Assembly (NCBI GenBank): GCA_965204545.1
Contig: CBDBFA010000003.1
Location: forward strand, 2,418,001 to 2,482,000
Length of the DNA: 64,000 nucleotides
Reading direction: 5' to 3'
From: JAABVD01 sp965204545
Lineage (GTDB): Bacteria; Verrucomicrobiota; Verrucomicrobiia; Opitutales; UBA2995
The position numbers and the translations under genes were made by a program. The notes under the pieces were generated by a model. The model searched no databases, was not told the DNA's origin, and saw only the letters and a program-made list of their open reading frames with translations. Below, in pieces: positions 34,153 through 42,951 of this stretch. Every line of letters begins with the position of its first letter. The first letter of the stretch is position 1.

Positions 34153-35493
34153 ATGTATAAACCAAAGGAGTCGGGCAGGCAATGGAGTGGTTCGTTTTTT
34201 CAACTCCTTCGCATGCGCAATTTCCGGCTTCTATGGGGTGCCGGAGCACTGTCGGCGATTGGCGACCAGTTCGACCTGATAGCCTTCCCCTGGCTGGTTC
34301 TGGTGATCACCGGTGACCCATTGGCGGTCGGCGCCGTTATGGCGGTAGGCGGGATCCCAAACGTCGTCTTCATGCTGCTGGGCGGTTCCTTGGTGGATAA
34401 ATTCTCCCCCCGCGCCATTTTGCAGTTGAGCAACGCCCTGCGCATCGCCCTGAGCACGGTTCTTGCTGCCCTGATTTTGACGGGTTTTTCCGAGTTGTGG
34501 CTCATATATCTCTTCGCCTTTTTCAAGGGGATATCCGACTCTTTCTATTACCCCGCCCAAATGGCGATTGTGCCGCGGGTTGTGCCAACCGAGCAGCTTC
34601 GCCAGTCCAACGCCTTGATACAGACCACCGTCGAACTGGGCGGCTTGATCGGCCCGATTCTCGCGGGCGGAATAATTGCCTTCTTCGGGACCGGCGGCGG
34701 TGCAGCCACCCTGGCCATGACAAGCATGCCAAACCCTCAGGAGTCGGTTGGCGCGGACCTGACCGGTATTGGCCTGGCGTTTGCGGTGGTGGGTTTCGTC
34801 ATCCTGGTTTCGTCGCTGCTTCTTGGCCGGATCCGCCTGGAGCAGCAGAGCCCCGAATCGGCCGAAGAGAAAAAGGAGGATGGCGGCATCCTGAAATCCA
34901 TAGGCGAGGGCATCAGGTTTGTTCGTGCGGACGCGGCCATGTTTACCATGTTCCTATTGATCGTTGGAATTGAACTGCTGGTGGAAGGTCCCTTCATCGT
35001 GGGATTGCCCATCCTGGCGGATGCGAAGCTTGGGGAAGGCGCCCTCGCCTTGGGAGTCATCATGTCCGCCTACGCCGGCGGTTCCCTCTTCGGCTCAATT
35101 TTTGCGGGAACCCTGCCCGCGCCCAAACGCCGGTTCGGGCCAATCCTGGTCGTTCTATTCGCTGTGTCGGGCCTCCTCTTGATGCCCTTTGGCTTTTTGG
35201 GTTCGATGTGGATTGCCGCCGCCTTGGCCCTGGTAATCGGCACAACGGAAGGATATGCAGGCATTCTGTTCATGTCGTGGCTGCAAGGGCGCACGCCGCA
35301 GAGAATGATGGGGCGCGTGATGAGCCTTCTGATGGTATCGGCGGTAGGACTGTCCCCGCTCTCGCACACCGTCTCGGGGGCGCTGTTGAGGCTGAGCGTC
35401 GAGTGGGTTTTCCTGGGCGCAGGCGCGTTGCTTACCCTTCTCTGCCTGGCGGTCACCTTCAGGCGTGAGGTCCGAACCATGAGAATGCCCTAG
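34153..35493 (+). CDS. MFS transporter (EntS-like exporter)
   Basis: This 446-residue protein has 12 hydrophobic segments in two halves and starts FFQLLRMRNFRLLWGAGALSAIGDQF, the N-terminal pattern of MFS exporters like the enterobactin exporter EntS. A loop between residues 180 and 265 separates the halves. It is probably a small-molecule exporter. The ATG at 34153 starts this reading. There is no immediate operon partner; the next gene (small membrane protein) is 349 bases away. Confidence 0.85.
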   Translation: MYKPKESGRQWSGSFFQLLRMRNFRLLWGAGALSAIGDQFDLIAFPWLVLVITGDPLAVGAVMAVGGIPNVVFMLLGGSLVDKFSPRAILQLSNALRIALSTVLAALILTGFSELWLIYLFAFFKGISDSFYYPAQMAIVPRVVPTEQLRQSNALIQTTVELGGLIGPILAGGIIAFFGTGGGAATLAMTSMPNPQESVGADLTGIGLAFAVVGFVILVSSLLLGRIRLEQQSPESAEEKKEDGGILKSIGEGIRFVRADAAMFTMFLLIVGIELLVEGPFIVGLPILADAKLGEGALALGVIMSAYAGGSLFGSIFAGTLPAPKRRFGPILVVLFAVSGLLLMPFGFLGSMWIAAALALVIGTTEGYAGILFMSWLQGRTPQRMMGRVMSLLMVSAVGLSPLSHTVSGALLRLSVEWVFLGAGALLTLLCLAVTFRREVRTMRMP

Positions 35494-35508
35494 GAATGAG
35501 GAATTGGA

Positions 35509-35716
35509 AAGAGATGCTGAGTTGCTGAGTTGCTGAGAGGGAGAGACAGGGCTGGCGCCCGGCGGAGAGTGAAGAGTGAAGAGTGAAGAGAGACAAATCG
35601 TGATCTTGATCGTGATCTTGATCGTGATCGAAAATGGACCACGGATTTCACGGATGGGTTAATAGCCGCAAAAGATCGCAAAAAGCGCAAAAGATAAAAG
35701 ATGCTGAGAGGGGGAG
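35509..35716 (+). repeat. Long direct repeat, left copy
   Basis: Runs from GAGATGCTGAGTTGCTGAG to GATGCTGAGAGGGGG. The right copy lies 3.5 kb downstream at 39021-39240 and the genes for a small membrane protein, a PLP decarboxylase and a methyltransferase lie between them. Confidence 0.82.
35597..35632 (+). repeat. GATC hexamer array
   Basis: Five GATC sites at 6-bp steps, followed by GAAAATGGACC. Confidence 0.84.
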
Positions 35717-35842
35717 GTTCACCATCACGCTGGTAGATCCACCAATCCATTAGCGTTGCCTCCATTTTTTTGGCATTGAAATTGCTTATCCGCATCAGTT
35801 GTCTGGCGCTAACACTTGGCCCCGACATTCGACAAAATTATT

Positions 35843-36112
35843 ATGAATAACCCCAAATACCTCAAAGCATGGATCGTGTTTTTCCTGATCGCCACGACGG
35901 CAGGATCTTTAGCTGGAGCCCTAGCAGGTGGAGTAGCCGCCTTATTTATCGGCATTCTCAATCCCGGCGATACAACCGTTTTGGCAAGTAATAAATTCCT
36001 GTTTCAGGCATTAGGACTTTTAGTGACGCTGCCGATTTCGTTCTTCGTCTACAAGTGGTCTGTCAAGAAATTCATCCTTCCGCAGCTGGGAACGGAAAAC
36101 CCGGTTGACTGA
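35843..36112 (+). CDS. Small two-helix membrane protein, unrecognised
   Basis: The 89-residue protein starting MNNPKYLKAWIVFFLIA has two hydrophobic segments (about residues 8-38 and 51-67) and ends in a hydrophilic tail. I do not recognise a family. ATG 35843 is preferred to a TTG 27 bases upstream. It lies inside the segment bracketed by the long direct repeats. No function is proposed. Confidence 0.7.
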   Translation: MNNPKYLKAWIVFFLIATTAGSLAGALAGGVAALFIGILNPGDTTVLASNKFLFQALGLLVTLPISFFVYKWSVKKFILPQLGTENPVD

Positions 36113-36279
36113 TGGAAATTTGCCTGGTCGATGGCCTGCAACTCGTTGAGGTGAAGCTACTTGGTTCGGAATAGCGACCCAACCGCCCCTCTGGGAGTTT
36201 TCTCAAGATAAATTTGGTCCCCGGTAGATGTGGGGTATGATCGGGAGACTTCCGGGCTAGAGTTAATTCCTGGGGGATT

Positions 36280-36304
36280 TTCGATCACGATCACGATCAC
36301 GATT
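36280..36304 (-). repeat. GATC hexamer array, inverted
   Basis: Three GATC sites spaced by 6 bp between TTTTCGATC and ACGATTTTG. Confidence 0.8.
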
Positions 36305-36307
36305 TTG

Positions 36308-36375
36308 AGGCAGGGATGTGGGCGAGGCATGCCTCGCCCCTACGAATAGGCGGGTTGGAAAACCCGCCCTCCGTT
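36308..36375 (-). mobile_element. Truncated MITE-like copy, inverted
   Basis: Contains the palindrome GCGAGGCATGCCTCGC and the stem GGCGGGTTGGAAAACCCGCC, ending CCCTCCGTTA. It corresponds to the left half of the full elements, in reverse orientation. Confidence 0.75.
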
Positions 36376-36526
36376 ATTGATGCCGACCTATCTGGAATGA
36401 ACTGCAACGCAGTTCCACTCCAAAGCCCAGTGTGGCAAAGCCATTTTTGTTTTTTTTGGGATCGAATGGAACGCCGCCAAATTCGTGTTGCCCTGGGTGT
36501 CTTAGGCGGTAGGTTGGCCATTCAAG

Positions 36527-38038
36527 ATGACGCGCCGGCGAGAAAAGCGAGACACGGAATCTGGTCCCATGCCAGGCGCCGAGGAGGCATTTCCGGGTCG
36601 TGAGGCGCCCGGTGGCCTGCAAATGCCGCGCGATGACATGCTGGAGTTGGCGCGCAGGGCTGCAGAAATTTTGGTGGATCGCCTGGAGAAGCTGCCCGGG
36701 GACAGAGTGTGGGACGGCGAGTTCAGGGATGGGCTCATAAAAATCCTGTCGGAGGATCCTCCGGAGGAAGGGCGCAATGCCATGGATGTGCTTGAGCAGG
36801 CCGCACACGGTGTCTTGCCGTGGTCGTTGAGGCTGGATCACCCGCGTTCCTTCGGATTCGTACCATCCTCTCCCACGTGGCCTGGAATACTGGCTGAATT
36901 CATAGCGGCGGGCTACAACATCAACGCATGCACGTGGCTGGTCGCGAGCGCTCCCAGCGAACTGGAGTTGGTGGTGATCGATTGGTTCCGGCGCTGGTTC
37001 GGATACCCGGAGGGGGCAGGGGGGCTATTCACCAGCGGTGGTTCAGCCGCAAGCCTCGATGCCTTCGTCGCGGCCAGGGAAGCGGCGGGTAATCGGGAAC
37101 GCGCGACCGTCTACATGAGCGATCAGAGTCACTCCGCATTCCTGCGCGCGGCGATCATCACCGGAATTCGCCGCGAGTGCATCCGCAATGTCCCCAGCGA
37201 CCGGCGCTTTTGCCTGGACATGGAAGCATTGGCTCAAGCCGTAGCCGAAGACCGCGCGGCCGGGTACACACCGGTTGCGATCTGCGCAAATGTCGGCACG
37301 AGCAGCACGGGCGCTATCGACCCGCTGGATGCAATGGCGGATTTCTGTGCGGAGGAAGGGATCTGGCTGCATGTCGATGCCGCCTACGGAGGTTTCGCCG
37401 TTCTCACCGAGAAGGGGAAACGCCTTCTGGCAGGGATCGAGCGCGCCGATTCGATCTGCGTGGACGCGCACAAGTGGTTGTTTCAACCGTACGAGGCGGG
37501 TTGCCTGCTGGTCAAGGATCTGCGCACCCTTGAGAACGCATTTCGGGTCCGCCACGATGTACTGCAAGACACGATTTGGGGTGCGGGCCACCCGAACTTT
37601 TCGGATCGCGGCTTGCAACTGAGCCGTTCGTTTCGCGCTTTGAAGGTTTGGATGTCAATCCAGACCTTCGGCATGGCCGCGTTTAGGCGCGCCGTCGGCC
37701 ATGGCATGGCCTTGGCCGTTCGGGCAGAGGACTACGTGCGGGCGAGCGCCGTTCTGGAGATCATGTCCGCCGCGTCGCTGGGAATCATTTGTTTCCGCGT
37801 CAACCCCGCAAATTCCGGCCTGGATGAAAAAGACCTGAAGGCGCTCAACGGAAATGTGCTCGCCCAGGTCTTCTGGGACGATACGGCCTTCCTTTCATCC
37901 GTGTCCCTGCACGGGAAGTTTTCCTTGCGACTTTGCATTATCAACCACAACACGAGCTGGGACGACGTGCGGGTGACCCTGGAAGTAGTCGAGTCTTTTG
38001 GCAGGGAAGCATTGAAGACAATCGGCAAGGTCTCTTGA
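36527..38038 (+). CDS. PLP-dependent group II amino-acid decarboxylase
   Basis: This 503-residue protein belongs to the aromatic-L-amino-acid/glutamate decarboxylase fold-type I family. Evidence is the PLP lysine in VDAHKWLFQPYEAG, the HVDAAYGGFA motif that stacks on PLP, GLFTSGGSAASLDAFVAAREA and LPWSLRLDHPRSFGFVPSSP. It would release CO2 from an amino acid to give an amine. The substrate is unknown; aromatic amino acids are likely from the family. The methyltransferase follows 49 bases later on the same strand, suggesting amine production then methylation (inference). The first ATG at 36527 is used, though later ATGs exist. Confidence 0.9.
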   Translation: MTRRREKRDTESGPMPGAEEAFPGREAPGGLQMPRDDMLELARRAAEILVDRLEKLPGDRVWDGEFRDGLIKILSEDPPEEGRNAMDVLEQAAHGVLPWSLRLDHPRSFGFVPSSPTWPGILAEFIAAGYNINACTWLVASAPSELELVVIDWFRRWFGYPEGAGGLFTSGGSAASLDAFVAAREAAGNRERATVYMSDQSHSAFLRAAIITGIRRECIRNVPSDRRFCLDMEALAQAVAEDRAAGYTPVAICANVGTSSTGAIDPLDAMADFCAEEGIWLHVDAAYGGFAVLTEKGKRLLAGIERADSICVDAHKWLFQPYEAGCLLVKDLRTLENAFRVRHDVLQDTIWGAGHPNFSDRGLQLSRSFRALKVWMSIQTFGMAAFRRAVGHGMALAVRAEDYVRASAVLEIMSAASLGIICFRVNPANSGLDEKDLKALNGNVLAQVFWDDTAFLSSVSLHGKFSLRLCIINHNTSWDDVRVTLEVVESFGREALKTIGKVS

Positions 38039-38087
38039 CCCCATCTGTGTATTTATTTCGTGTTGGCCTAAGAAGGAATCCAATTTC

Positions 38088-38987
38088 ATGCCCGCACTTC
38101 AATCCGGACTATCCGCACACAAGCAGAGGTCGAGCAAGACGGCGATCCTCGCAGCATGTGTACGGGCGTATCATAGTCAGCAGAGCATGGCCCCGGTCTT
38201 CTCCGATGATTATGCGGTTGCCATGGTGCCGTTTTTCTGGCGCGTGATCGCGAAGAACAGACTCCTCGGATGGTTCGTTACTCACAAGGTTTTCTACTCC
38301 TTTCGTCCCGTTCACACTGAGATTATCCTGCGGGCCCGGTATGCCGAAGACCATCTCATGGAGGCGATTTCAAAGGACATCGGACAGTATGTGATTCTCG
38401 GTGCCGGTCTCGATACGTTTTCCATGCGCCGCAAGGAACTCGCGGACAGGGTGCGGGTATTCGAATTGGATCACCCGGCAACTCAGGCGACAAAGGAGAA
38501 ACTGGTGCGCGCGGTAAACGGCGGCGTTCCGTCCAATCTGGTATTTGTTCCCATGGATTTTGAGACCGATAAACTGAACGAGGAGCTTATTCGGGCGGGT
38601 TTCGATCCGGAAAAGCCCGCCTTCTTTTCATGGATGGGAACGACTTATTACCTGACGAAGGAAGCGATACGGGAGACATTTGCTCTCATTGCAGGTGTTT
38701 CCGCGCCGGGTAGCCGCATTGTTTTCGATTATAAACTCGCCAGGAATCTCATTCCCGAAGAGAGCTTGCCTTTTGCCGACAGGTTGGACCGATTTGTGGC
38801 TCGCCGCGGGGAGCCAATGTTGTCCGTATTTACACCCGAGGAATTGAATGACGAGATGTCGCGGATTGGCTTCGGTGAGATAGAGACCCTTTCGTCTGAG
38901 GAGCAAAAGCGCCGTTACCTGAGGGAAGGAAGCGACCTGGTCGATCCGGCGCCAAATTTCTCCTTCGCCCTGTTCGGTATGATGTAA
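38088..38987 (+). CDS. SAM-dependent methyltransferase (TIGR00027/LCM-like)
   Basis: This 299-residue protein has the SAM-binding motif QYVILGAGLDTFSMR and follows it with FELDHPATQATKEKLV, as in the TIGR00027/leucine-carboxyl-methyltransferase-like family. These are mostly found in polyketide-type and other natural-product clusters and methylate O or N atoms of small molecules. The start at 38088 has AAGAAGGAATCC upstream, an acceptable ribosome binding site. It probably forms an operon with the decarboxylase. Confidence 0.88.
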   Translation: MPALQSGLSAHKQRSSKTAILAACVRAYHSQQSMAPVFSDDYAVAMVPFFWRVIAKNRLLGWFVTHKVFYSFRPVHTEIILRARYAEDHLMEAISKDIGQYVILGAGLDTFSMRRKELADRVRVFELDHPATQATKEKLVRAVNGGVPSNLVFVPMDFETDKLNEELIRAGFDPEKPAFFSWMGTTYYLTKEAIRETFALIAGVSAPGSRIVFDYKLARNLIPEESLPFADRLDRFVARRGEPMLSVFTPEELNDEMSRIGFGEIETLSSEEQKRRYLREGSDLVDPAPNFSFALFGMM

Positions 38988-39020
38988 ATTGGCTGTCGCC
39001 AAGGCGCCAAGGCACAAAGG

Positions 39021-39240
39021 ATAAGAGATGCTGAGTTGCTGAGTTGCTGAGTTGCTGAGAGGGAGAGACAGGGCTGGCGCCCGGTGGAGAGTGAAGAGTG
39101 AAGAGTGAAGAGAGACAAATCGTGATCGTGAACTTGATCGTGATCGTGATCGAAAATGGATCACGGATTTCACGGATGGGTTAATAGCCGCAATAGAACG
39201 CAGAGGGCGCAAAGGATAAGAGATGCTGAGATGCTGAGAG
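39021..39240 (+). repeat. Long direct repeat, right copy
   Basis: GATGCTGAGTTGCTGAG through GGGCTGGCGCCCGG, GAGTGAAGAGTGAAGAG, the GATC array and CACGGATTTCACGGATGGG match the copy at 35509-35716 with few substitutions. Confidence 0.82.
39119..39152 (+). repeat. GATC hexamer array
   Basis: GATC sites at 6-bp steps with one interrupted unit (GTGAACTTGATC). Confidence 0.8.
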
Positions 39241-39452
39241 ATCAAGCACAGCTTTGTTAGAAAAATTTTGTGTGTTTTAGTGCTTTTTGTGGCTATTTAT
39301 TTCCGCGTTTCTTGGCGATCTTTGCGAGATCCCCTTCTCCCGACGACCGGTGAAATGGGTCTCATTTGACTCGGTTGGAAGTTTGGTGTTCGCTCATGCT
39401 TGCAACACGATAACAGGCCGGCTCCTGCCGTGGCCGAATTTGAAATGGAAAA

Positions 39453-40598
39453 ATGAGAGTTTTGACAGTAGCCGCATTAATCCTGATGGGATCTACCGCG
39501 TTGGCCAACGATCCTGGCAGACTGCTCAATCTATCCAATCGCGCATGGGTTGGAGTTGGGCATGAAAGGTTGATTGGATCGGCTATCACCACCGGCGAAT
39601 TACCAATGAAAGTTCTCGTAGTTGTGCGAGGTCCTTCACTGGCAAATGCCCTGCCAGCCGATTTCACCGGGAATGTGCTGGAGGACCCGATGGTGTCATT
39701 TTTGGAGCTTCCTCCGGATTCCAATGTAGTGGAAGCCAGCAACGATAATTACAGGGAATGGAATGATGGAGAAATCGAGGAACGCTTCCCTGGATTCATT
39801 GAGCATCCCAATGAATCCGGGATCCTGTTGGAGCTTCCCCCGGAAAAGAGCTTCTCTGCAATTGTCGAAGGAGTCGGAGGGACGACCGGCCTTGCACAAA
39901 TCGAGTTCTACGAGATCGTTCAAGCCCCTCCGGAAAATGGGATTTATTTAAAATACACCCCCACCTTGGAGCAGGAAATTGTTCTGAACCACGGTTCCAT
40001 ATTTGGGTTTTCAGGTGATATTTTCGGTAACCAACACCTGTTTTTTGGAGACTATGCCATCGGCATAGGGGATCCCCAATATTTCTACAGTTATCTAGGC
40101 CTGAATGGTGATGGCCAACAGATGATATCTGAAGAAATTCTGATTACGGGTGAAATCACCAAAGGGCAATTTCTGAACTTTTCCTTAAATGACAGCGATG
40201 GCAATGAGGTGGTATTCGACCTGGTCTACGATCAGGTTCTTAACGAAATTCCTACGTCATTGGATCTGGTTGCTGGAACTTGGACGGCATATGACGATGA
40301 CGATGTGCCGGTAAGCACTATTGTGATTGCTTCCGATGGAACGATCACGGACGAGGACTCGGATGATTGCACGGTAACCGGGGAAGTTGAGATTCTCTAT
40401 CCCGACCGCAATCTATTTTCTGTAAACTTCAAACTGGAGGGCTCGTGTTCCCCCTCCCCCGGGAGCTACTTCGGAGACGCCTACTTCGCAGTGTGCGACA
40501 CAATCGATGATTGCAGCGCATTCCGCCTTCAAACAATTGGATCGGACGACGGCGGGGAAACATTTCATTACCTTGGCGGGACTTACTGGAGGAACTAG
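39453..40598 (+). CDS. Secreted protein with the LRR-protein beta domain
   Basis: The 381-residue protein has a signal peptide (VLTVAALILMGSTALA) and one copy of the domain seen twice in the LRR protein: RLLNLSNRAWVGVGHERLIGSAIT with LVVVRGPSLANALP, and GLAQIEFYEI. The second half is acidic (SDDCTVTGEVEILYPDRNL) with a pattern of regularly spaced aromatic residues and a cysteine pair; its fold is unrecognised. It overlaps the end of the convergent downstream gene by four bases (CTAG shared). Confidence 0.78.
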   Translation: MRVLTVAALILMGSTALANDPGRLLNLSNRAWVGVGHERLIGSAITTGELPMKVLVVVRGPSLANALPADFTGNVLEDPMVSFLELPPDSNVVEASNDNYREWNDGEIEERFPGFIEHPNESGILLELPPEKSFSAIVEGVGGTTGLAQIEFYEIVQAPPENGIYLKYTPTLEQEIVLNHGSIFGFSGDIFGNQHLFFGDYAIGIGDPQYFYSYLGLNGDGQQMISEEILITGEITKGQFLNFSLNDSDGNEVVFDLVYDQVLNEIPTSLDLVAGTWTAYDDDDVPVSTIVIASDGTITDEDSDDCTVTGEVEILYPDRNLFSVNFKLEGSCSPSPGSYFGDAYFAVCDTIDDCSAFRLQTIGSDDGGETFHYLGGTYWRN

Positions 40599-41905
40599 TG
40601 CCAATCATCCCGTGACGGTCGGTTTCTCAACCCGTTGGCATGGGCATCCTGGACGAAACTCTCGCGAACGGGATCCCATTTCAGGGGACGCTTCAACTCG
40701 ATGGCGATGTTTGACAGGTGACATAGGGTGGCGGATCGATGACCTATTTCGACTCCGGCATGGAGGTATTGTGATTTCCGAGTGCGTATGCAATCAAACC
40801 AGTTTTGCAAGTGCCCCCCCTTCGTATGCCGCATGGAGATGGGCAAATCCTTGGAATGCCTGCGAATAAGTTCCTTAGGTGTGGTGTAGAGTTCTCCACG
40901 GTTCACGTAAAGCTGACCTTCCGTGCCGAAAAAGGTTACGCCGTTATTACCGCTCTTCAGGTGCATGGTGACCCCGTTGGCATACTCGAAGTCCACGTCT
41001 ATATCAAAGAAGGACGTATGCCTGGAACCGAAGGGATTTCTCTCTCCCATACCCCGAACCATTACCGGTCCGGTATCGTCGGTACCTAATCCGGATTGCG
41101 CCGTATCCAGGAAATGAGCGCCCCAATTGGCAATCTCGCCTCCTGAAATCTCCGGAACGAACCGGAAGTTGTAGTGAACGCGCTCCGAATGATAGTCACA
41201 CCAAGGAGCGGGCCCAAGCCACATGTTGTAATTGAGATGGGGCGGCACGGGTTCCGCCTTCCAGGTCTCGGCGCTCCCCGACCGCGTCTTGATCGCAACC
41301 TCGACGTGCTTCACCTTTCCGATCAGACCGTTCCGCACTATTTCGGAGGCGATTACAAACCGCTCGTCGGATCGTTGCTGACTGCCCACTTGAACTATCT
41401 TTTCATGGGTTTTAGCCAGATCGGCCAGCTCCCGGCCTTCCACAATATGCAGGGACAGCGGCTTTTCCACGTAAACGTCCTTTCCGGCCAGGATGGCGGC
41501 CTTGGCGATGGGTACATGCCAATGATCGGGAGTGGCGATCACCACGGCGTCAATATCGTCCCGGGCCACAACATCCCTGAAATCCCCAAATCCTCTTATC
41601 CCTTCGTACCTGGTTTTTCCATAATGTTCCGCGTATTGAGCGGAAGCTTTCCCAACCGCGTCCGATCGCACATTTCCGTCCACGTCGCAGATGGCGACGA
41701 CCTGGCAATCCTCGCTGCTCACCAAGGTGGGAAGAAGAACCCTTCCACCCTGGTTCTTCGCTCCGATCAAGGCCAATTGAATCCGGTTATTGGCAGACTT
41801 TCGGGAACTGGAACTCGCGCCTGCGGCGAATGTTGAAATTAATCCCGGGGTCGTGGCGCTCAATGCGCTCAAGGTGGATAGTTTGGCAAAATCTCTTCTA
41901 TTCAT
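40595..41905 (-). CDS. Tat-exported Gfo/Idh/MocA-family oxidoreductase
   Basis: This 436-residue protein has a twin-arginine leader (MNRRDFAKLSTLSAL...) and then a Rossmann domain (IQLALIGAKNQGGRVL) with the sugar-dehydrogenase motif VYVEKPLSLHIVEG. Family members oxidise or epimerise sugars with NAD(P). Many copies occur in Planctomycetes and Verrucomicrobiota, exported with the Tat system. The C-terminal KRPLKWDPVRESFVQDAHAN is typical of this subfamily. Substrate unknown. Its stop shares CTAG with the neighbour. Confidence 0.92.
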   Translation of the reverse strand: MNRRDFAKLSTLSALSATTPGLISTFAAGASSSSRKSANNRIQLALIGAKNQGGRVLLPTLVSSEDCQVVAICDVDGNVRSDAVGKASAQYAEHYGKTRYEGIRGFGDFRDVVARDDIDAVVIATPDHWHVPIAKAAILAGKDVYVEKPLSLHIVEGRELADLAKTHEKIVQVGSQQRSDERFVIASEIVRNGLIGKVKHVEVAIKTRSGSAETWKAEPVPPHLNYNMWLGPAPWCDYHSERVHYNFRFVPEISGGEIANWGAHFLDTAQSGLGTDDTGPVMVRGMGERNPFGSRHTSFFDIDVDFEYANGVTMHLKSGNNGVTFFGTEGQLYVNRGELYTTPKELIRRHSKDLPISMRHTKGGHLQNWFDCIRTRKSQYLHAGVEIGHRSATLCHLSNIAIELKRPLKWDPVRESFVQDAHANGLRNRPSRDDWH

Positions 41906-41955
41906 GGGTATCTGAAGGTTGTGTTAATGCCAAAAATGGCGAAGCCATTGAAAGC

Positions 41956-42951
41956 CTATTTCCCCATCCGCATGCGGCGGCGTTTCTTCCGCATCCGGAC
42001 AGTCGCCTCGTCCGAGCCGTCGTGGAAGGAACCAAACCAGCGGTCCCAAGGCGCGTCCACGTTGCCGTAATTGCACTCGAAAAAGCGGTGGTGCAACTGG
42101 TGGTGAAAGTCGGCCGCGTCCACCACGCTGGTATCCTTGACCAGCAACTTCTCAAAACCGGCGTGGGAAAACGCCGGACCCATGCACCGGGTGTAGAGGT
42201 GCAGCAGCAGAATGACCGGATGGGAGGGCAGGACAAAGTGTATAAGCACAGAGGATATGTAGATGACGTGCTCGACCGGGTGCATCGCCATCCCGGACCA
42301 GGGGCCGATATGGATGTTGCGGTGGTGCAAGCGATGCACCGTCTTGTACAACGGCGGCCAATGCAGCATCCGGTGAATCAGGAAAAAGTGCGACGAGAGG
42401 AGCACGGGAATGACGAGCAGCCAAAGCACGAAAACCAAGGGATAATCGGTGAAGGCGAAGCTGGGAACCACCCCGTTGGCCAAGCCCCAGAAATAGAGCG
42501 CCTCGTAAACGCTCCAGACCGTCATCCCGCTGGCCAAGGACCAGAACATGTTGTCCCAAACCTGATTGCGAAATGAAAATTTCCGGGTCTTATCAAACTT
42601 TTCGCGGGCATCGTATTTGAGGCGCTTGCCTTGCAGGCGGAACGTGAACAGGTAGAGGTGAAGGCCGCCCGCAACCACAACCATGAATAGAAAGTTTCGC
42701 AAGAAAATCAGCCCGATCCAATCCGCCGAGAGCGACCGCATCCGGGAAAGATCCGGGACCCAATAACGGTAGACCAGGACAGCCATGATGAGAAAGAGAA
42801 CGTTCCGCGTTACCGTCACCCAACGCTTGGTCAGCGCGACCGCGAAGGCCTTGGGATTCGGCGGCCAATCGAACAGCGGGGAGAAGACCACGGGCGTCGT
42901 GTGGTTCCAGGATCCCTTTCCTTTCGAGGATATCCGAGCTTCTCCCTTCAT
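41956..42951 (-). CDS. Sterol desaturase/fatty-acid hydroxylase family protein
   Basis: The 331-residue membrane protein has the diiron histidine boxes HRMLHW, HRLHHRNIHIGPWSG and FHHQLHHRFFECNYG, plus at least four hydrophobic segments. These are the marks of the FA_hydroxylase/sterol-desaturase superfamily; it would hydroxylate or desaturate a lipid. The start at 42951 (MKGEARISSKGKG) has no ideal ribosome binding site. No pathway partner is visible. Confidence 0.9.
   Translation of the reverse strand: MKGEARISSKGKGSWNHTTPVVFSPLFDWPPNPKAFAVALTKRWVTVTRNVLFLIMAVLVYRYWVPDLSRMRSLSADWIGLIFLRNFLFMVVVAGGLHLYLFTFRLQGKRLKYDAREKFDKTRKFSFRNQVWDNMFWSLASGMTVWSVYEALYFWGLANGVVPSFAFTDYPLVFVLWLLVIPVLLSSHFFLIHRMLHWPPLYKTVHRLHHRNIHIGPWSGMAMHPVEHVIYISSVLIHFVLPSHPVILLLHLYTRCMGPAFSHAGFEKLLVKDTSVVDAADFHHQLHHRFFECNYGNVDAPWDRWFGSFHDGSDEATVRMRKKRRRMRMGK

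Larger units (their letters stand above)
35494..35842. repeat. Gene-free stretch with long direct repeat
   Basis: It holds tandem 'gagttgctgagttgctgagagg' units, tandem 'gagtgaagagtgaagag', a GATC array (35597-35632) and 'accacggatttcacggatgggtt'. The region 35509-35716 is near-identical to 39021-39240 in the same orientation. Confidence 0.8.
36113..36526. repeat. Gap with truncated MITE-like copy
   Basis: It contains an inverted GATC array (36280-36304) and a truncated MITE-like element (36308-36375). The rest shows nothing recognisable. Confidence 0.72.
38988..39452. repeat. Gene-free stretch with the right copy of the long direct repeat
   Basis: 39021-39240 is the direct repeat of 35509-35716; a GATC array (39119-39152) is part of it. 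Then come 'ttttgtggctatttatttccgc' and 'tttgcgagatcccc' strings. No gene. Confidence 0.78.
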
